Below are positions 24,401-39,400 of a stretch of DNA of 64,000 nt, piece after piece; within the stretch, counting starts at the first letter, position 1, and every line of letters begins with the position of its first letter. The translations under genes were made by a program, and so were the position numbers. This DNA is from Cyrtodaria siliqua (Eukaryota; Mollusca; Bivalvia; Adapedonta; Hiatellidae), in the NCBI GenBank assembly GCA_037043455.1, contig JAWPHD010001431.1, positions 248,001 to 312,000 of the forward strand, written 5' to 3'. The notes under the pieces were generated by a model, which ran no database searches, was not told the DNA's origin, and saw nothing but the letters and a program-made list of their open reading frames with translations.

Positions 24401-27400
24401 GTGACCCATTTCCGAACTTAATCAAGATATAATTAAGATAAACAATTTGACAAAATTTCATCAAGATTGGGTAACAAATATGACCTCTAGAGTGTACACA
24501 AGTTTTTTGAAATATTTGACCTAGTGACCTAGTTTTTGACCCCACATGACCCATTTTTGAACTTGACCGAGATTTCATTGAGACAAACATTCTGACAAAG
24601 TTTCATCAAGATCGCGTAAAAAATATGGCCTCTAGAGTGTACACAAGGTTTTTCCAATATTTGACCTAGTGACCTAGTTTTAAACTTCATGTGACCCATT
24701 TCCGAACTTGATCAAGATATAATTAAGATAAACAATTTAACAAAGTTTAATCAATATTGGGTAACAAATATGACCTCTAGAGTGTACGCAAGTTTTTTCA
24801 AATATTTGACCTAGTGACCTAGTTTTTGACCCCACATGACCCATTTTTGAACTTGACCGAGATTTCATTAAGACAAACATTCTGACAAAGTTTCATCAAG
24901 ATCAGGTCAAAAATATGGCCTCTAGAGTGTACACACGGTTTTTCCAAAGTTTGACCTAGTGACCTAGTTTTTAAAACCATGTGACCCATTTTTGAACTTG
25001 ACCAAGATATAATTAAGACAAACATTTTGACAAAGTTTCATCAAGATTGGATCAGAAATACGGCTTCTAGAGTGTACACAAGGTTTTTCAAGTATTTGAC
25101 CTAGTGACCTAGTTTTTAACCCCATGTGACCCATTTTCAAACTTGACCAAGATATAATTAAGACAAACATTCTGACAAAGTTGCATCAAGCTCGGGTCAA
25201 AAATATGGCCTTTAGAGTGTACACAAGGTTTTTCCAATATTTGACCTAGTGACCTAGTTTTTGACCCCACATGATCCATTTTCGAACTTGACCGAGATTT
25301 CATTGAGACAAACATTCTGACAAAGTTTCATGATGATTGCATCAGAAATGTGGCCTCTAGAGTGTACACAAGCAAAAGTTAATGGACGGACGACGGACGG
25401 ACGACGGACGACGGAAGACGGACAACACACCATCCCATAAGCTCTGCTGGCCCTTGGCCAGTAGAGCTAATAAAACTAGAACTATCACTGAAGGTGATGA
25501 ATATCCCCGCTTAAATTCTAAGTAAAACAAAGGGCAATAATTCTGTAATAAATTAGGCAATCAACAATGGCTGAGGGACATAAGGTAATCAGTTGTTATG
25601 TGTATATGAAGTTTGGGAACAAACCATTCAAAACTGTCTGAGGAATGCAAGTAATAACAGGACAAACGCCTGTTGGCGTTAAAGCCGGGTTTCCACAATG
25701 TCATTTGAATAGTGTATGCAAGATGTTCACAACAGATTTTAGTTTCTTTTCAACATACAGTATTTGTGATACAATTTTTTTCAAGTTACTGACAAACTGG
25801 ACATAAACTTAAAGCAAATTCTAAGTAAAACAATGTGACTAATTACGAAACTATTCAAAGGGGATAATTCTGAAAATATTTTGAAACCATTTTTCTATTT
25901 TTAACAGTGACCTTAACCCCAATGATCTCACATGCAATCCCAAGCTTCCTTTTCATATAAGCTACCTATCCAGAAAGTTTCAGGCCAATATATCATTCCT
26001 AACTGAAGTTATTGAGGGGAAACCATTTTTTTCTTTTTTTAGTAACAGTGACCTTGAGCTTGAAAAGTTACCCAGTGACACCAAATGCAATCCCAAGCTT
26101 GCTTTTAATAAGCTACCTATCTAGAATGTTTTATGCCAATATCTCATTCCTAACTGTAGTTATTGAACGGAAACAATTTTCTATATTTAATACAAGTGAC
26201 ACTGACCTTGAATCCAGTGACCCCAAATGCAATTTCTAAGCTTCCTCTTCATATAAGCTACATATCCAGAAAGTTTCATGGCAATATCTAATTCCTAACT
26301 GAAATTATTGAACGGAAACCGTTTTTCTATTTTTAGTAACAGTCACCTTGACCTTGCCCCAGTGACCCCAAATGCGACCCAAAGCTTTCTCTTCATATAA
26401 ACTACCTATCCAGAAAGTTTCATGCCAATATCTCATTTCAAACTAAAGTTATTGAGCGGAAACAAAACCTAGAACTATCACTGAAGGTGATGAATACCCC
26501 ACTTAAATGTTAAGCCAAATAAAGGGCCATAATTCTGTAAGAAATTAGGCAATCAACAATGGGTGATGCAGAGGGACATAAGATCATCAGTTGTTATGTT
26601 TATATGAAGTTTGGGAACAAACCATTCAAAGGAGTTTGAGGATTTCAAGTAATGAAAATGTGTTAGGCGACGAGACCCGACGGGACGTTACGGACAACGT
26701 GATTCCTATATAGCCCTCACTTCACTTTGTGAAAGCGGGGGTATAATAAACCATAATTATGTCCTTAATCTGGTCTTGTTGGATTCGTAGTACCATATAC
26801 AAGTATTGTGACATATGATATGTATATGACTACCTAGTGACAATGGGATCTGCTGCATGGTTTGGTCCCCATCTACCCAGACATCCTCTGCCTGTCAGCC
26901 CTGTACGACCTTTGGGGTTCAAGGGGAGACCATTATGTACATCGTAAACACCAAGAAAACTGACTCTGTTGCATTTGTGTGCCTTGTCCAAGCAGTTGAA
27001 TGTGAGGGCTTTTCCTGTGGTTGACCTACAATAGAGTAAGGTAGCATAGAATCAAATAAAGTTGAAATAACAGAGAAATATTGTGTTGAATACTGAAATA
27101 CTCAAAAATAATTAAAGTGAACATGGATGTTAATATTACAACAAACATCTCATGAACTGACAAATCAGTAAGGCCAGTATTTTTTTATTAATTGTTTAAT
27201 AATTTTTTTCACTAAAAATGTAGATTAGAAGAAAATAATCTATGATAAAATTGTCAAAGTTAAATGGATTAGGAAAATGTGGTTCCTTTTGGGTGGTATA
27301 AGATTCAATATTTTTTTTTACATCAGAGACAATCATTTTTGGGAAACACAACTTTTTTCCCCTTCATTTTTGCCAAATTTCAGGGTAGGAGGGTCGATAA

Positions 27401-30400
27401 TCCTGAAAATAACAAAATACTGACCTATTGTTTGGGACGCTTGTTTCAGTCAAAGGTTTTTTTGTAGTAGCTTGAGCAATTTAAATAATACGTACATCAA
27501 TTATATGTCATCAGAACTGGTATTTTCTGTTGTAAATAAAAATACCTTAGTTTTGAAAATCGGTTGAGAAATACATATTTTACAGCACAAATGAATTTTG
27601 ATTGAACTTTTGTCATGTAAATTCCTTTTTCATTATGTGGTCCCGCCTTAATTCCATTAATCGATGGGAAAGCTTATTTTAGCAGGATTTTATAACGTTT
27701 ATTTTGACAATAAAACACGTTCAAAAACATTTTTTACTGAAATAGATGCGATAACCTGTTTAAAATTACCAATTAAATGTTTTAATTTTACAATATGCAA
27801 ACCATTTAAGCCGAAATTAAGCTTTTATTTCATACCCCAGCCAACCCAGTTTTCGCTTATTGGAGAAGGGGTTGGACGGGGTATGAAAGTTAATACCTTT
27901 TTTTTTTTCTTCAAATTTTTCTTGAAGTAAAATATTGCATTGAAAATGACCCATCAAAAACATCTTTCGTGCATGAATTTTTTATTTCTTAACCGATTTT
28001 GAAAAGTTATGCAGTTTTATTTACCACTAAAAATGCCTGTTTCACTGATATACAACTTATTTAGGTACTAGATGAATTTTGTCTGAAAAGTCCAAAAAAC
28101 CTTTGGTTGAAACAAGCGCCCCAAACAATAAGGCATATTTTATTTAACAAATGTGCTGAATAAGATTTATCAGCAAGTGGTAAGATACATTTTTTTCCGC
28201 ATTCCTTTTCTTATCTGGTATGCAATAACCCACTGTTACATGCTCTGTTGCTGGACACAAGACATCTCTGACGACACATTTTGACACAATTAGATAGAAC
28301 TAATATGTAAGAAGATGCCACCCATGGCCATGTATACAGATATTTATATTTTTATATGTGTGAAGAGCTACTAACATGGCCATTATATCTGGATCAGCAA
28401 AGGCAGGTCCTTCTAAAATGTCGCGTGCTGTGTATGTGTTTGGAGAGTATTCTGGGAAGTCCACCTGAAATGAAGAACTCATAGTAACATGGATTAGAGA
28501 TTAATGTTACATCAACAATGGAATATTTTGAATTTGTACACTCAGTTGAGATTAATTGGGTTTTATGCCGCACCAACACAAAAAGGTTATATGACATCAA
28601 CAGGAACAAACATTCAAGGCCCACCCTCCATTTACATTGAAATATAACAAATATGCAGATCTGCTGCATTTTTTTTTTTCTAATTATTTTTACAGTGACC
28701 TTGGCCTTTGACCCTGGCCTGTGACCTAAAAAAATCAACCCCATTTTTTCTTATCAACTCCAATTATTTTACATCTTAGTGGAATGCACAGATAAAGTCT
28801 CAACTAAATATGTCTTACTAAACTAAAGTTAGCGGGCAAAAGACATTTCTATCTAGAACAAGTGACATTTATGTTTGATATTGTAACCTGAAAAATAATA
28901 TATTGTAACCTGAAAAATAATTCTACATAGAATTATTTTCCAGATTACAATATCAATTATAAAATTAATGTCAAAATAGAAATATTTTTTTTGCATGCTA
29001 ACTTTAGTTTGGTAATACATATTTAGTCGAAACTTTATCTTTGCATTACACTAAGATATAAAATAATTGCCATTGATAAGAAAAAATGGGGTACATCAGA
29101 AAGAATGGACTTATGAAGTTTTAACTAGATATACCTTTCAAAAATAAAGTGAATGAGTGAAAACTTTTTTCTGTTTATAAAGTTATAGAAGCCAAGACTT
29201 GTAATGAAGTGGGATGCAGAATTGCCATTATATAAGCTCTTTTTTCTTCGAATAGTAAAGCTAAAAAGGAACTTTTTTTTTTAAACAAAATATTTTGTGA
29301 ACTGTTGAAATTATAAAATTAAAGGGACACATGGCAATTTTGATTTTTGTAAAACTCGCAGCATTCCGATATTTTTTCTACACAAATTACATTTGTTCAA
29401 TCATTAATATTAATTAGAAGAATAGTATGAAGAAAATGACTTTTGCATATTACTAAATGTTTATTATATTTCACCAGTAATATACTCAAACCTATGATAA
29501 AATAAAGATGAAAAGTTCAAAACTCAAAACTGTATTTAAATATTTGCAAGCAGGTTTAAAGTCAAAGTGATACTGGATTTATAAATCGACAGCGGTAATT
29601 TAGTGCTTAATAAAAACTTCAAGATTGCCATGTGTCTCGTTAAGGCTTATGATTTCTGGGTTTCATTGGAATGAAAACATTGCAGAATCATAAAAAGCTC
29701 AACAAGGAAATTCTTCAGACTTTATCAGCATTGATTCGTATAAGTTTAATCTCCAATAATTTACAGAAAATAGGAATTGTTACCTAAAGTAGATCTATAT
29801 TAAATAAAAATAATTCCAATTTGCATATCAATATACTTACATTCCATGAAACTTTATCGTCTGGTATTGAGTATCGCTGGATGTCTGAATCGGGGTACGG
29901 AGACGTCCGTGATCGGTTGTGAATCTCGAAACCTCTTGTAATCATCTCAGACAGCTTTTCTTTCTCTTTTTTAGCTTTTTTCTTCTGTTTCTGTATCTCT
30001 GAGTGTTGTAAACAAGTGGGATCAGTATGACAAAAGTTGTAAACCCAGTGTGATATGATGTAACCCAGTGTGATATGATGAAAGTTGTAAACCAGTGTGA
30101 TATGATGTAACCCAGTGTGATATGATGAAAGTTGTAAAAAAGTGTGATATGACTGAAGTTGCAAACCCAGTGTGATATGATGAAAGTTGTAAAAAAGTTT
30201 GATATGACTGAAGTTGTAAGCCCAGTGTGATATAACAAATGTGTCCCAGTGTGATATGGTTGAAGTTGTAAATCAGTGTGACATGGTGAAAGTTGTAAAA
30301 CAGTGTGATATGATTGGAGTTGCAAACAAGTGTGATATAACAAATGTGTCCCAGTGTGATATGACGAAAGTTTTAAACCCAGTGTGATATGATGAAAGTT

Positions 30401-33400
30401 GTAAACCAGTGTGACATGATGGAAGTTATAAACAAGCGTGATATGATGAAAGATTTAAACCCAGTGTGATATGATGATAGTTGTAAACCAGTGTGATATG
30501 ATGACTTGTAAACCAGTGTGATATGATGAGTTGTAAACCAGTGTGATATGATGAAATGTGCAAACCAGTGTGATATAACAAATGTGTCCCCAGTGTGATG
30601 TGATGAAAGTTTTAAACCCAGTGTGATATGATGAAAGTTGTAAACCAGTGTTATATGATGAGTTGTAAACCAGTATGATATGATGAAAGTTGGAAACCAA
30701 TGTGACATGATGAAAATTGTAAACCAGTGGATATGATGAAACTTGTAAACCAGTATAATATGATGTGTTGTAAACCAGTGGGATATGATGAAAGTTGGAA
30801 ACCAATGTGACATGATGAAAATTGTAAACCAGTGGATATGATGAAACTTGTAAACCAGTATAATATGATGAAACTTGTAAACCAGTGGGATATGATGTGT
30901 TGTAAACCAGTGGGATATGATGAAAGTTGGAAACCAATGTGATATGATGAAAATTGTAAACCTGTGGATATGATGAAACATGTAAACCAGTATAATATGA
31001 TGAAACTTGTAAACCAGTGTGATAAGATGAAATTTGTAAACCAGTGGGATATGATGAAAATTGTAAACCATGATGAAAATTGTAAACCAGTGTGACATGA
31101 TAAAAATTGTAAACCAGTGTGATATGATGAAACTTGTAAACCAGTGTGATATGATGAAACTTGTAAACCAGTGTGATTTGATAAAAATTGTAAACCAGTG
31201 TGATTTGATGAAACCTGTAAACCAGTGTGATATGATGAAACCTGTAAACCTGTGTGATATGATGAAACTTGTAAACCAGTGTGATATGATAAAAATTGTA
31301 AACCAGTGTGATATGATGAAACCTGTAAACCAGTGTGATATGATGAAACTTGTAAACCTGCGTGATATGATGAAACTTGTAAACCTGTGTGACATGATAA
31401 AAATTGTAAACCAGTGTGATATGATGAAACCTGTAAACCAGTGTGATATGATGAAACATGTAAACCAGTATAATATGATGAAACTTGTAAACCAGTGTGA
31501 TAAGATGAAATTTGTAAACCAGTGGGATATGATGAAAATTGTAAACCATGATGAAAATTGTAAACCAGTGTGACATGATAAAAATTGTAAACCAGTGTGA
31601 TATGATGAAACTTGTAAACCAGTGTGATATGATGAAACTTGTAAACCAGTGTGATTTGATAAAAATTGTAAACCAGTGTGATTTGATGAAACCTGTAAAC
31701 CAGTGTGATATGATGAAACCTGTAAACCTGTGTGATATGATGAAACTTGTAAACCAGTGTGATATGATAAAAATTGTAAACCAGTGTGATATGATGAAAC
31801 CTGTAAACCAGTGTGATATGATGAAACTTGTAAACCTGCGTGATATGATGAAACTTGTAAACCTGTGTGACATGATAAAAATTGTAAACCAGTGTGATAT
31901 GATGAAACCTGTAAACCAGTGTGATATGATGAAACTTGTAAACCAGTGTGATATGATGAAACCTGTAAACCAGTGTGATATGATGAAACCTGTAAACCAG
32001 TGTGATATGATGAAACTTGTAAACCAGTGTGATAGGATGAACATTGTAAACCAGTGTGATATGATGAAACTTGTAAACCAGTGTGATATGATGAAAATTG
32101 TAAATCAACGTGATATGATGAAAATTGTAAACAATGATGAACATTTTAAACCTGTGTGACATGATGAAAATTGTAAACCAGTGGATATGATGAAACTTGT
32201 AAACCAGTGTGATATGATGAAACTTGTAAACCTGTGTGATATGATGAAACTTGTAAACCTGTGTGACATTATGAAAATTGTAAACCAGTGGATATGATGA
32301 AAATTGTAAACCAGTGTGATATGATGAAACCTGTAAACCAGTGTGATATGATGAAACTTGTAAACCAGTGTGATATGATGAAACCTGTAAACCAGTGTGA
32401 TATGATGAAAATTGTAAACCAGTGGATATGATGGAACTTGTAAACCAGTGTGATATGATAAAAGTTGTAAACCAGTGTGATATGATGAAACTTGTAAACC
32501 TGTGTGATATGATGAAACCTGTAAACCAGTGTGATATGATGAAACTTGTAAACCAGTGTGATATGATGAAACCTGTACACCAGTGTGATATGATGAAAAT
32601 TGTAAACCAGTGGATATGATGGAACTTGTAAACCAGTGTGATATGATAAAAGTTGTAAACCCGTGTGATATGATGAAACTTGTAAACCAGTGTGATATGA
32701 TGAAACTTGTAAACCAGTGTGATATGATGAAACTTGTAAACCTGTGTGATATGATGAAACTTGTAAAACAGCTGTGAAATAAGGAAAGATACTCAAGAGA
32801 CGATCTCTTTTAAGAGGCCACTTGCTTTAAGAGACAATTATATTGTTTTTCATTAAAATGCCCCTGTATAAAGAGATCAATTTTCGATATAGACATATAC
32901 AACAGCTAGCATCCAAACCTTGATATGTTGTTACTGTATGTTTTATGGGCTATCATAATTTTAGTTCCTAGGGGTGTTCAGAACTTATAGAAGACACAAT
33001 TACTTATATGTAATCCTTTAGATAATACTATAATATGCCCTTATCCAAATTTGGTTAATCTAGAATAAGAAATGTAAGAGATACAGCCCTGTAAACACAG
33101 CTTACTTGAAAACTCGAGGTTAAAATGTGAAAATAACTAGAAAATGTGTCCATGAGACAAGAATGCACCACTTTAGTGCTGTCAGCCACATGGACTTACC
33201 AAAAATATTTTTATAATTATGTATGTATGAACAGATGGACAAGGGACACACTATTATGCCTGTACTACTTTTGTGGTGGGACATTGTAGAAAAATTATTA
33301 CAATATGACTTTGGTATGTTGTAGCAATGTTACAAGTACAGAATAGGGGCAATACAACATTTAAACCATGTAAAACTGTTTAGTATATATACATGCAACA

Positions 33401-36400
33401 CATGTTAGTCAAGATGAACAGTCGATGCAACAGACTTGTATTCATAAAGCCCGGACTTGTATTCAGAAAGCCTGGACTTGTATTGAGAAAGCCTGGACTT
33501 GTATTCAGAAAGCCTGGACTTGTATTCAGAAAGCCTGGACTTGTAGTGAGAAAGCCTGGACTTGTATTCAGAAAGACTTGTATTGAGAAAGCCTGGACTT
33601 GTATTGAGAAAGCCTGGACTTGTATTGAGAAAGCCTGGACTTGTATTGAGAAAGCCTGGACTTGTATTGAGAAAGCCTGGACTTGTATTGAGAAAGCCTG
33701 GACTTGTATTGAGAAAGCCAACAAGTTCAGTAATAGTAAGTGTCATGTAATGAATAGAAGTGTGCAATAAATCATTGATGTTATCTCAACACAAGGATGA
33801 AAAAAATACTTTTAAATGGCATTTCATGAAATTAAATGGATAAATAATGGACAATTGACTAAATTACAACATGAACGCAGGACAGAATCTGTGACTGCTC
33901 AGAACAGTAATGATCTAACATGTACTGCCATGAAGCATGTGTACATATATTATTACAGTGAGATTTAGTTGAACCAGAGTAAGAATTTACAGTTGCTATA
34001 CTGAGCAAAAATAGAAACGTCCCCAACTTTACCTATAGATTTAGACACAATGAAATTATATTTTATTTAATCTTATATGCCAATACCTTTGTTAAAGGCC
34101 AGCAATGTCATGAAAACAATTCTCTTTGAATCAAACTTGTGGGAAAACTTATTCCCCTTGATTTGGTTTAAACAGCATTTCTGGGTCTTGTGGTTAAAAC
34201 TTTGAGTTATATTGAAATAAACAGAGAATGACCTCATCACCACAAAAACAGAGAAAAGACGCTGATCTTTTCACTCATTTTTGCGCCATACAGCTTTCTA
34301 GAACGAATATTTTCAGATTAACTCCCTTTATAATAAAAAAATATAGTGATTTCGCAATTTGAATAAAACATGTTTTAGCAGCAACAGACAAACTTTGGTT
34401 TTTGATGATTATTAATATTGATCAGAATGATTGAGTGATATGTATAAAATGATGAAATTTTATCTTGATTGGTGTAAAAAGTGTAACAAAGTCAACCTAT
34501 GCAAATCACAGCTTAAAAGAGGGACATTTCTATTTTGCTGAGTATATTACAGCATGCTCAGAAAACTAGCTGAATGAAAAGAAAATAAAAATTGTTGTCT
34601 AATACAGTCATACAATAGAGCTAAAAACTTGAATATAACACACTTACTTTATATAGAATACAGCTAAGTAAGCAGTTGCTAGTGGGTATGAGATGTTGCA
34701 GATATATTGCTTCTCGTGAACAGACTCAATAAAACCAAGTCTGCTTATTTTCTCTCTTGTTTGTGTTTGTTGCTTCCAAGAGATCCACTTTTCAGTATTT
34801 ATTATATTCATAGAATTTTTAAAATTATCCGGTACTTTATAACTAGTTTGAATAAAAGAGTACAATTGACCTAATTTCAATACATACAATATACAAAATA
34901 TGTAATAATAATGTACGATTGTTTTAATGGTCGAGGGTTTAACAACGTTGCGTTGTAAACCTTCCTGCCTCTCATCACTGCGGGTTCGCATCCCAATGCA
35001 AACTCAACTTGAAAGTGAGAAAGTGTTGATTCTAACTGATGGCGGGCGGTATACAGAACTGGTTCTACCCAGGAATAAGTGGGCAGTCTGCCTCCGTCAG
35101 AAAAAAATTGACCGTCATATATAGGTAGTCTAAAATGTGCTGAAAAAAAATGATGTTAAAATGTTTTGCCGGCGAGTATATTGTTTTCTAAGACAATCAT
35201 GCTTGCCTCTAGTTCAAAGCAATTAGATTCAGATTTTTTTTCCCCAAGAATACACACAATTTGGTTGTCTAAGGTTGGTTGTTCTTGATTGAAGGTAGGG
35301 TGCACAGAGAAGAGACAGAATGGTTTCTTTGTGTCCGAGCTGGCTAATGCACCTAACAGACTGCTTATTAGTATGGGTGATTGATGTTACTGCACACATG
35401 GTTATATCAAAATGAAACAATGTTACAAAACAGCCAACATGCAACACTGTTCGATATAGCTTTTTTAGGCACTGCAAGCCCGGGTCTAACCCTTTTCCCT
35501 AGAAATCAAAATCGTAAAATCGCTACAAATTCATTAAACACTGAAGGAGAGGGGGAAAGTAGGATGGAGGGGTTTGTTGTAAAATATTCCCAAATGTTGA
35601 CTCAATTTGGTAATAACGGTGCCAATAAAATCTTGAAATTACAATTTTGGAGTTCCCCAAAAAAGTATTTCCAAACTCAACAGAATGTAATATTTAACAC
35701 CTAATTTTTAAAAAAAAATCTGAGCGAGCCACCCTAGGTAGCAACCGCAATTGCTTGGGCCTACAACTTAAAATTGCCCAGCTACGCCCCTGTAAAATAC
35801 AGGTAGTATATTCAAACAACCACAAGAAACAAAAACATTATAATAATTCCAACATCAAAATATAAAACACAGAATCATTAACATATTTGAGTCTAACTGT
35901 TAGGGGAAGAGGTCAATGTTAAAATGACTGCTATAATGTACACAGGAAATATGTCACCATACCCACCAAATATGTAACTAACTTCATTTTTGGCATATAT
36001 GCATAATAATTCCAATCACATATCTCTAAATAAAGTTATTTCATCGGATGAAACCTTACTGGCAACACAATTTTTTATAAAGTTTATACACATGCATGAA
36101 ATCTTCTAATAACATAATTATGTAAAGTCTAATTATGTAGCATATTAAGGTAGCACCTATGTGGTGTACACAGGCAGTTTACATTTGTTACAGATAATGC
36201 CTAGAAGGGTGTTCCACGGAAAAGTTGTGTTGCCTGCCATGTGCTTGTTTCAGAAAGAACAATTTAACTATGGACATGATGAAGTTTGAAGACAGGGGAT
36301 GCAATCCTCAATAATTATGGAGCAGATTTTTTTTAAAGTGTTAAAAGTTTATGAAAAGGGGCATAAATCTGAACTGGATAATGTAAAAGGAAGAACTGTA

Positions 36401-39400
36401 TAAAGTTTCATGATCATAGGTCAATATTTTAAGTTATAAGTTATATTTTAAGCTAAGTTTTCAGAAAAGGGGCATAACTCTGCTGAAATGGAAGTCAGAG
36501 TTAATGGACATGTCAATGGCATTGAATAATTGATAAAGAAGAACTGTATAAAGTCTTAATTAAGACTACAGGTCAATATTTTGCCTATTTATGAACCAGG
36601 TTAGGTTGCAGTTTTATGAAAAGGGACATAACTTTGCCGAAATGAAAGTCAAGAGCTCTTGAACATGTGACACAACATTCCTTTGGTTAAGATGAAAATG
36701 TGTGTAAAGTTTCATGAACATAGGTCAAACACTTTTCAAGCTATGACCAGTTATGAGCTTGGTAAGGCTGTATGTTTAAGTTTCATGAAAGGTGGCATAA
36801 CTCTGCCAAAATGAAAGTCAGAGTAGGACATGTGTAACAACTTTTCTTGGGGTAAGATAAAGATGTGCGTAAAGTTTCATGAACATAGGTGAAATACTTT
36901 TCAAATTATGGCCAAGGTTAGGTTGCAGGTTAAAGTGTGACGGATGGACGACGACGGATGACGGACAAAGTGATCCCTACGTGTCTGCCATGATACAAAG
37001 GAGACACAAAAAACACACAAACGATTGACCGATTCATGTGGTTTACTTATAAGTTACTAATGTTACCTATCTTATATAACGTTAAACTTGCATATGAGTA
37101 GCACATGTGTTACTTTCATAGACACCTTATTTTGGGGACACATGTGGCTATCAACTGAAACCTGGACATTTTTCCTGTGTACCAGCAGTAGTTGACACTC
37201 CTATAACGACTATGTAATACAACTTACGCAAAAAGGCATCAAACTCTAGAAATTGAATTGATTGAATTGTTGTTAAACGGCTCATCGTCACATTATATTA
37301 GGTTATTTTGAGCCACTCCAGAGAGAGGTGTAAGATACATAGGAATGCGGAAACCAACCGCTACTCTTACTATCCAACAGATTCCAGATGTTTTTTTTTA
37401 ACCCTTAACCCGCCAAGCACGACTAAAATAGCCTTTGCGTCCATTGTAAACCCAGATCAGCCTGCGAGTAACTCACAGGCTGATCAGAGTTTACAATGTC
37501 CAGCTGCTGATCAGTCATTTTCCCCAAAACACTCCTTTGTCACATGAATGGAATGGTCTTAAATCAAAGAAAGAACAGTCCATTATATATATGTAGCGGG
37601 TTAAGGGTTAATGTTCTCGGAGGATAGAGTCAGCAGTCATGATAAAAAATAATCCGCTTCAGTTGTCATTCACACTAAATAGGTAGGCTGCATGTTTTGA
37701 CATTCCCTCGATTTTGTCTGCTAAAAACACTAAAAGATGAACCCGAAACTAAACAAGAGGCCCAAGAGGGCCTGTGGACGCTCTACTGGCTAAAGATGAA
37801 GTTCATGTATAAGGGGCCATAACTCTTTCAAAAATCATTCAACCGGAACATGGCAATGACATATGCAACTAGGCTTAGTACTGATCATGCCTGCCAAGTT
37901 TTGCTGAAATCCAACCAGATGTTCAGGAGAACTAGTCTGTACAAAGTTGGTGTATTAAAACCTTTAATGGGACATAACTCTGCCAAAATTCATTCAACTG
38001 GAACACAACAATGAAATGTGCATCTAGGCTTGGTATTAATCATCCCTGCCAAGATTCGTTGAAATCCGGCCAGGGGATCAGAAGAACTAGTTGGGACAAA
38101 GTTTGTGCATTAAAATCTTAAAAGGGCCAAAAATCATTCAACCAGAACGCTGCAATGACAGGTGCAACTAGGCTTGGTACTGATCATCCCCGCCAAGGTT
38201 CGTTGAAATCTGGCAAGGAGTTCATAAGAGACTAATCTGGACAAAGTTTGTGTATTAAAACGTTCAAAGGGCCATAACACTAACAAAAATCATTCAACCG
38301 GAATATGGCGATGTTATGCACAACTAGGCTTGATACTGACCATCCTTGTCAATTTGAAATTCGACCAGGGGTTCAGGAGAACTAACCTGGAAACAGTTTG
38401 TGTATCAAAAAACTTTAAAGGGCCATAACTCCGCCAAAAATGTTTGTGTATTAAAACCTTTAAAGGGCCATAACTCTGCCAAAACTCATTCAACTGAACA
38501 CGGCGAAGATATGCACAACTAGACCTGGAACTGATCATCCCTAAAAAGTTTCCTTTAAATCCGGCCTGGGGTTCAGGAGAACTAGTGAGGACAAAGTTTG
38601 TGTATTAAAACCTTTAAAGGGCCATAACTCCACCAAAATCATTCAACCGGAACACAGTGACTATATGTACAACTAGGCTTGGTACTGATCATCCCTGCAA
38701 AGTTTCATTGAAATCCAGACAAATGAAGGCCCTTTCATTTTAATGAGGCCAAAATATAGCATATTTGTGAAAATCAAGGGCCGTAACTTCGGTGTGAACG
38801 GTCCAATCTGGCTGGTTTTTTAATTTGTCCGAGCTTCCATTGCTATTAACAATCTGGTAAAGTTTGGTTAACTTCTTAACGAGGCAAAATATAGCATTTT
38901 TAACTAAATCAAGCGCCATAACTCCGCAGTTACTGGTCCGATCTGGTTGGTTTATAAATATGTCTGAGATTTTATTGATAGTAACAATCTGGTAAAGTTT
39001 GGTAAAGATCGGATGAAAAATGAAGGCACTATCGTTTTAACGAGGCAAAATATAGCATATTTCAGAAAATCAAGGGCCATAACCGTATTTTACCTTCTAT
39101 AGTTTTTTTTGCTTCTTTTACGGTTTCCGAAAGTGGGGGGTGTACAATCAAAGGAAACAATACAAAAAACGTTTTTTCTTGCATTTTATATGCAGAAAAT
39201 CGATGTCAGAATGGAGAAAAAAGGCCGATAAAAATATTGGGGACGAACAGACAGACATCTGTGAATGCCAATATTACTATATTTTTCGTGACTTACTTGC
39301 TTTATACAATAAATTTATTGACTTAATTCGAGTTAGAAATGATTAAAGTTTATTATAAAGCTTGTTTTTATATAAATGTTTGCACATTTGTTGCAGAATT

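Noticed and set aside
22160..25440. Possible CRISPR-like or coding array of regularly spaced repeats
   Set aside because: Units are about 145 bp with no spacer/repeat distinction and end in a transposon hairpin; the setting is eukaryotic.
30373..32162. Very long ORFs (up to 529 residues) of [14 protein letters not shown] repeats
   Set aside because: They come from the 27-bp array read in several frames. Overlapping frames on both strands are equally open, so this is not a protein; only its fusion to the exon at 29998 is worth noting.
34644..34991. 115-residue minus-strand ORF as an extra TRPM exon
   Set aside because: It overlaps a SINE, has no similarity to TRPM linkers, and exons 40771-40885 and 29841-29998 already join in phase without it.
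37400..37609. Interstitial telomere repeat (CCCTTAACCC)
   Set aside because: Only one or two repeat units at each end, in inverted orientation; better explained as MITE terminal inverted repeats.
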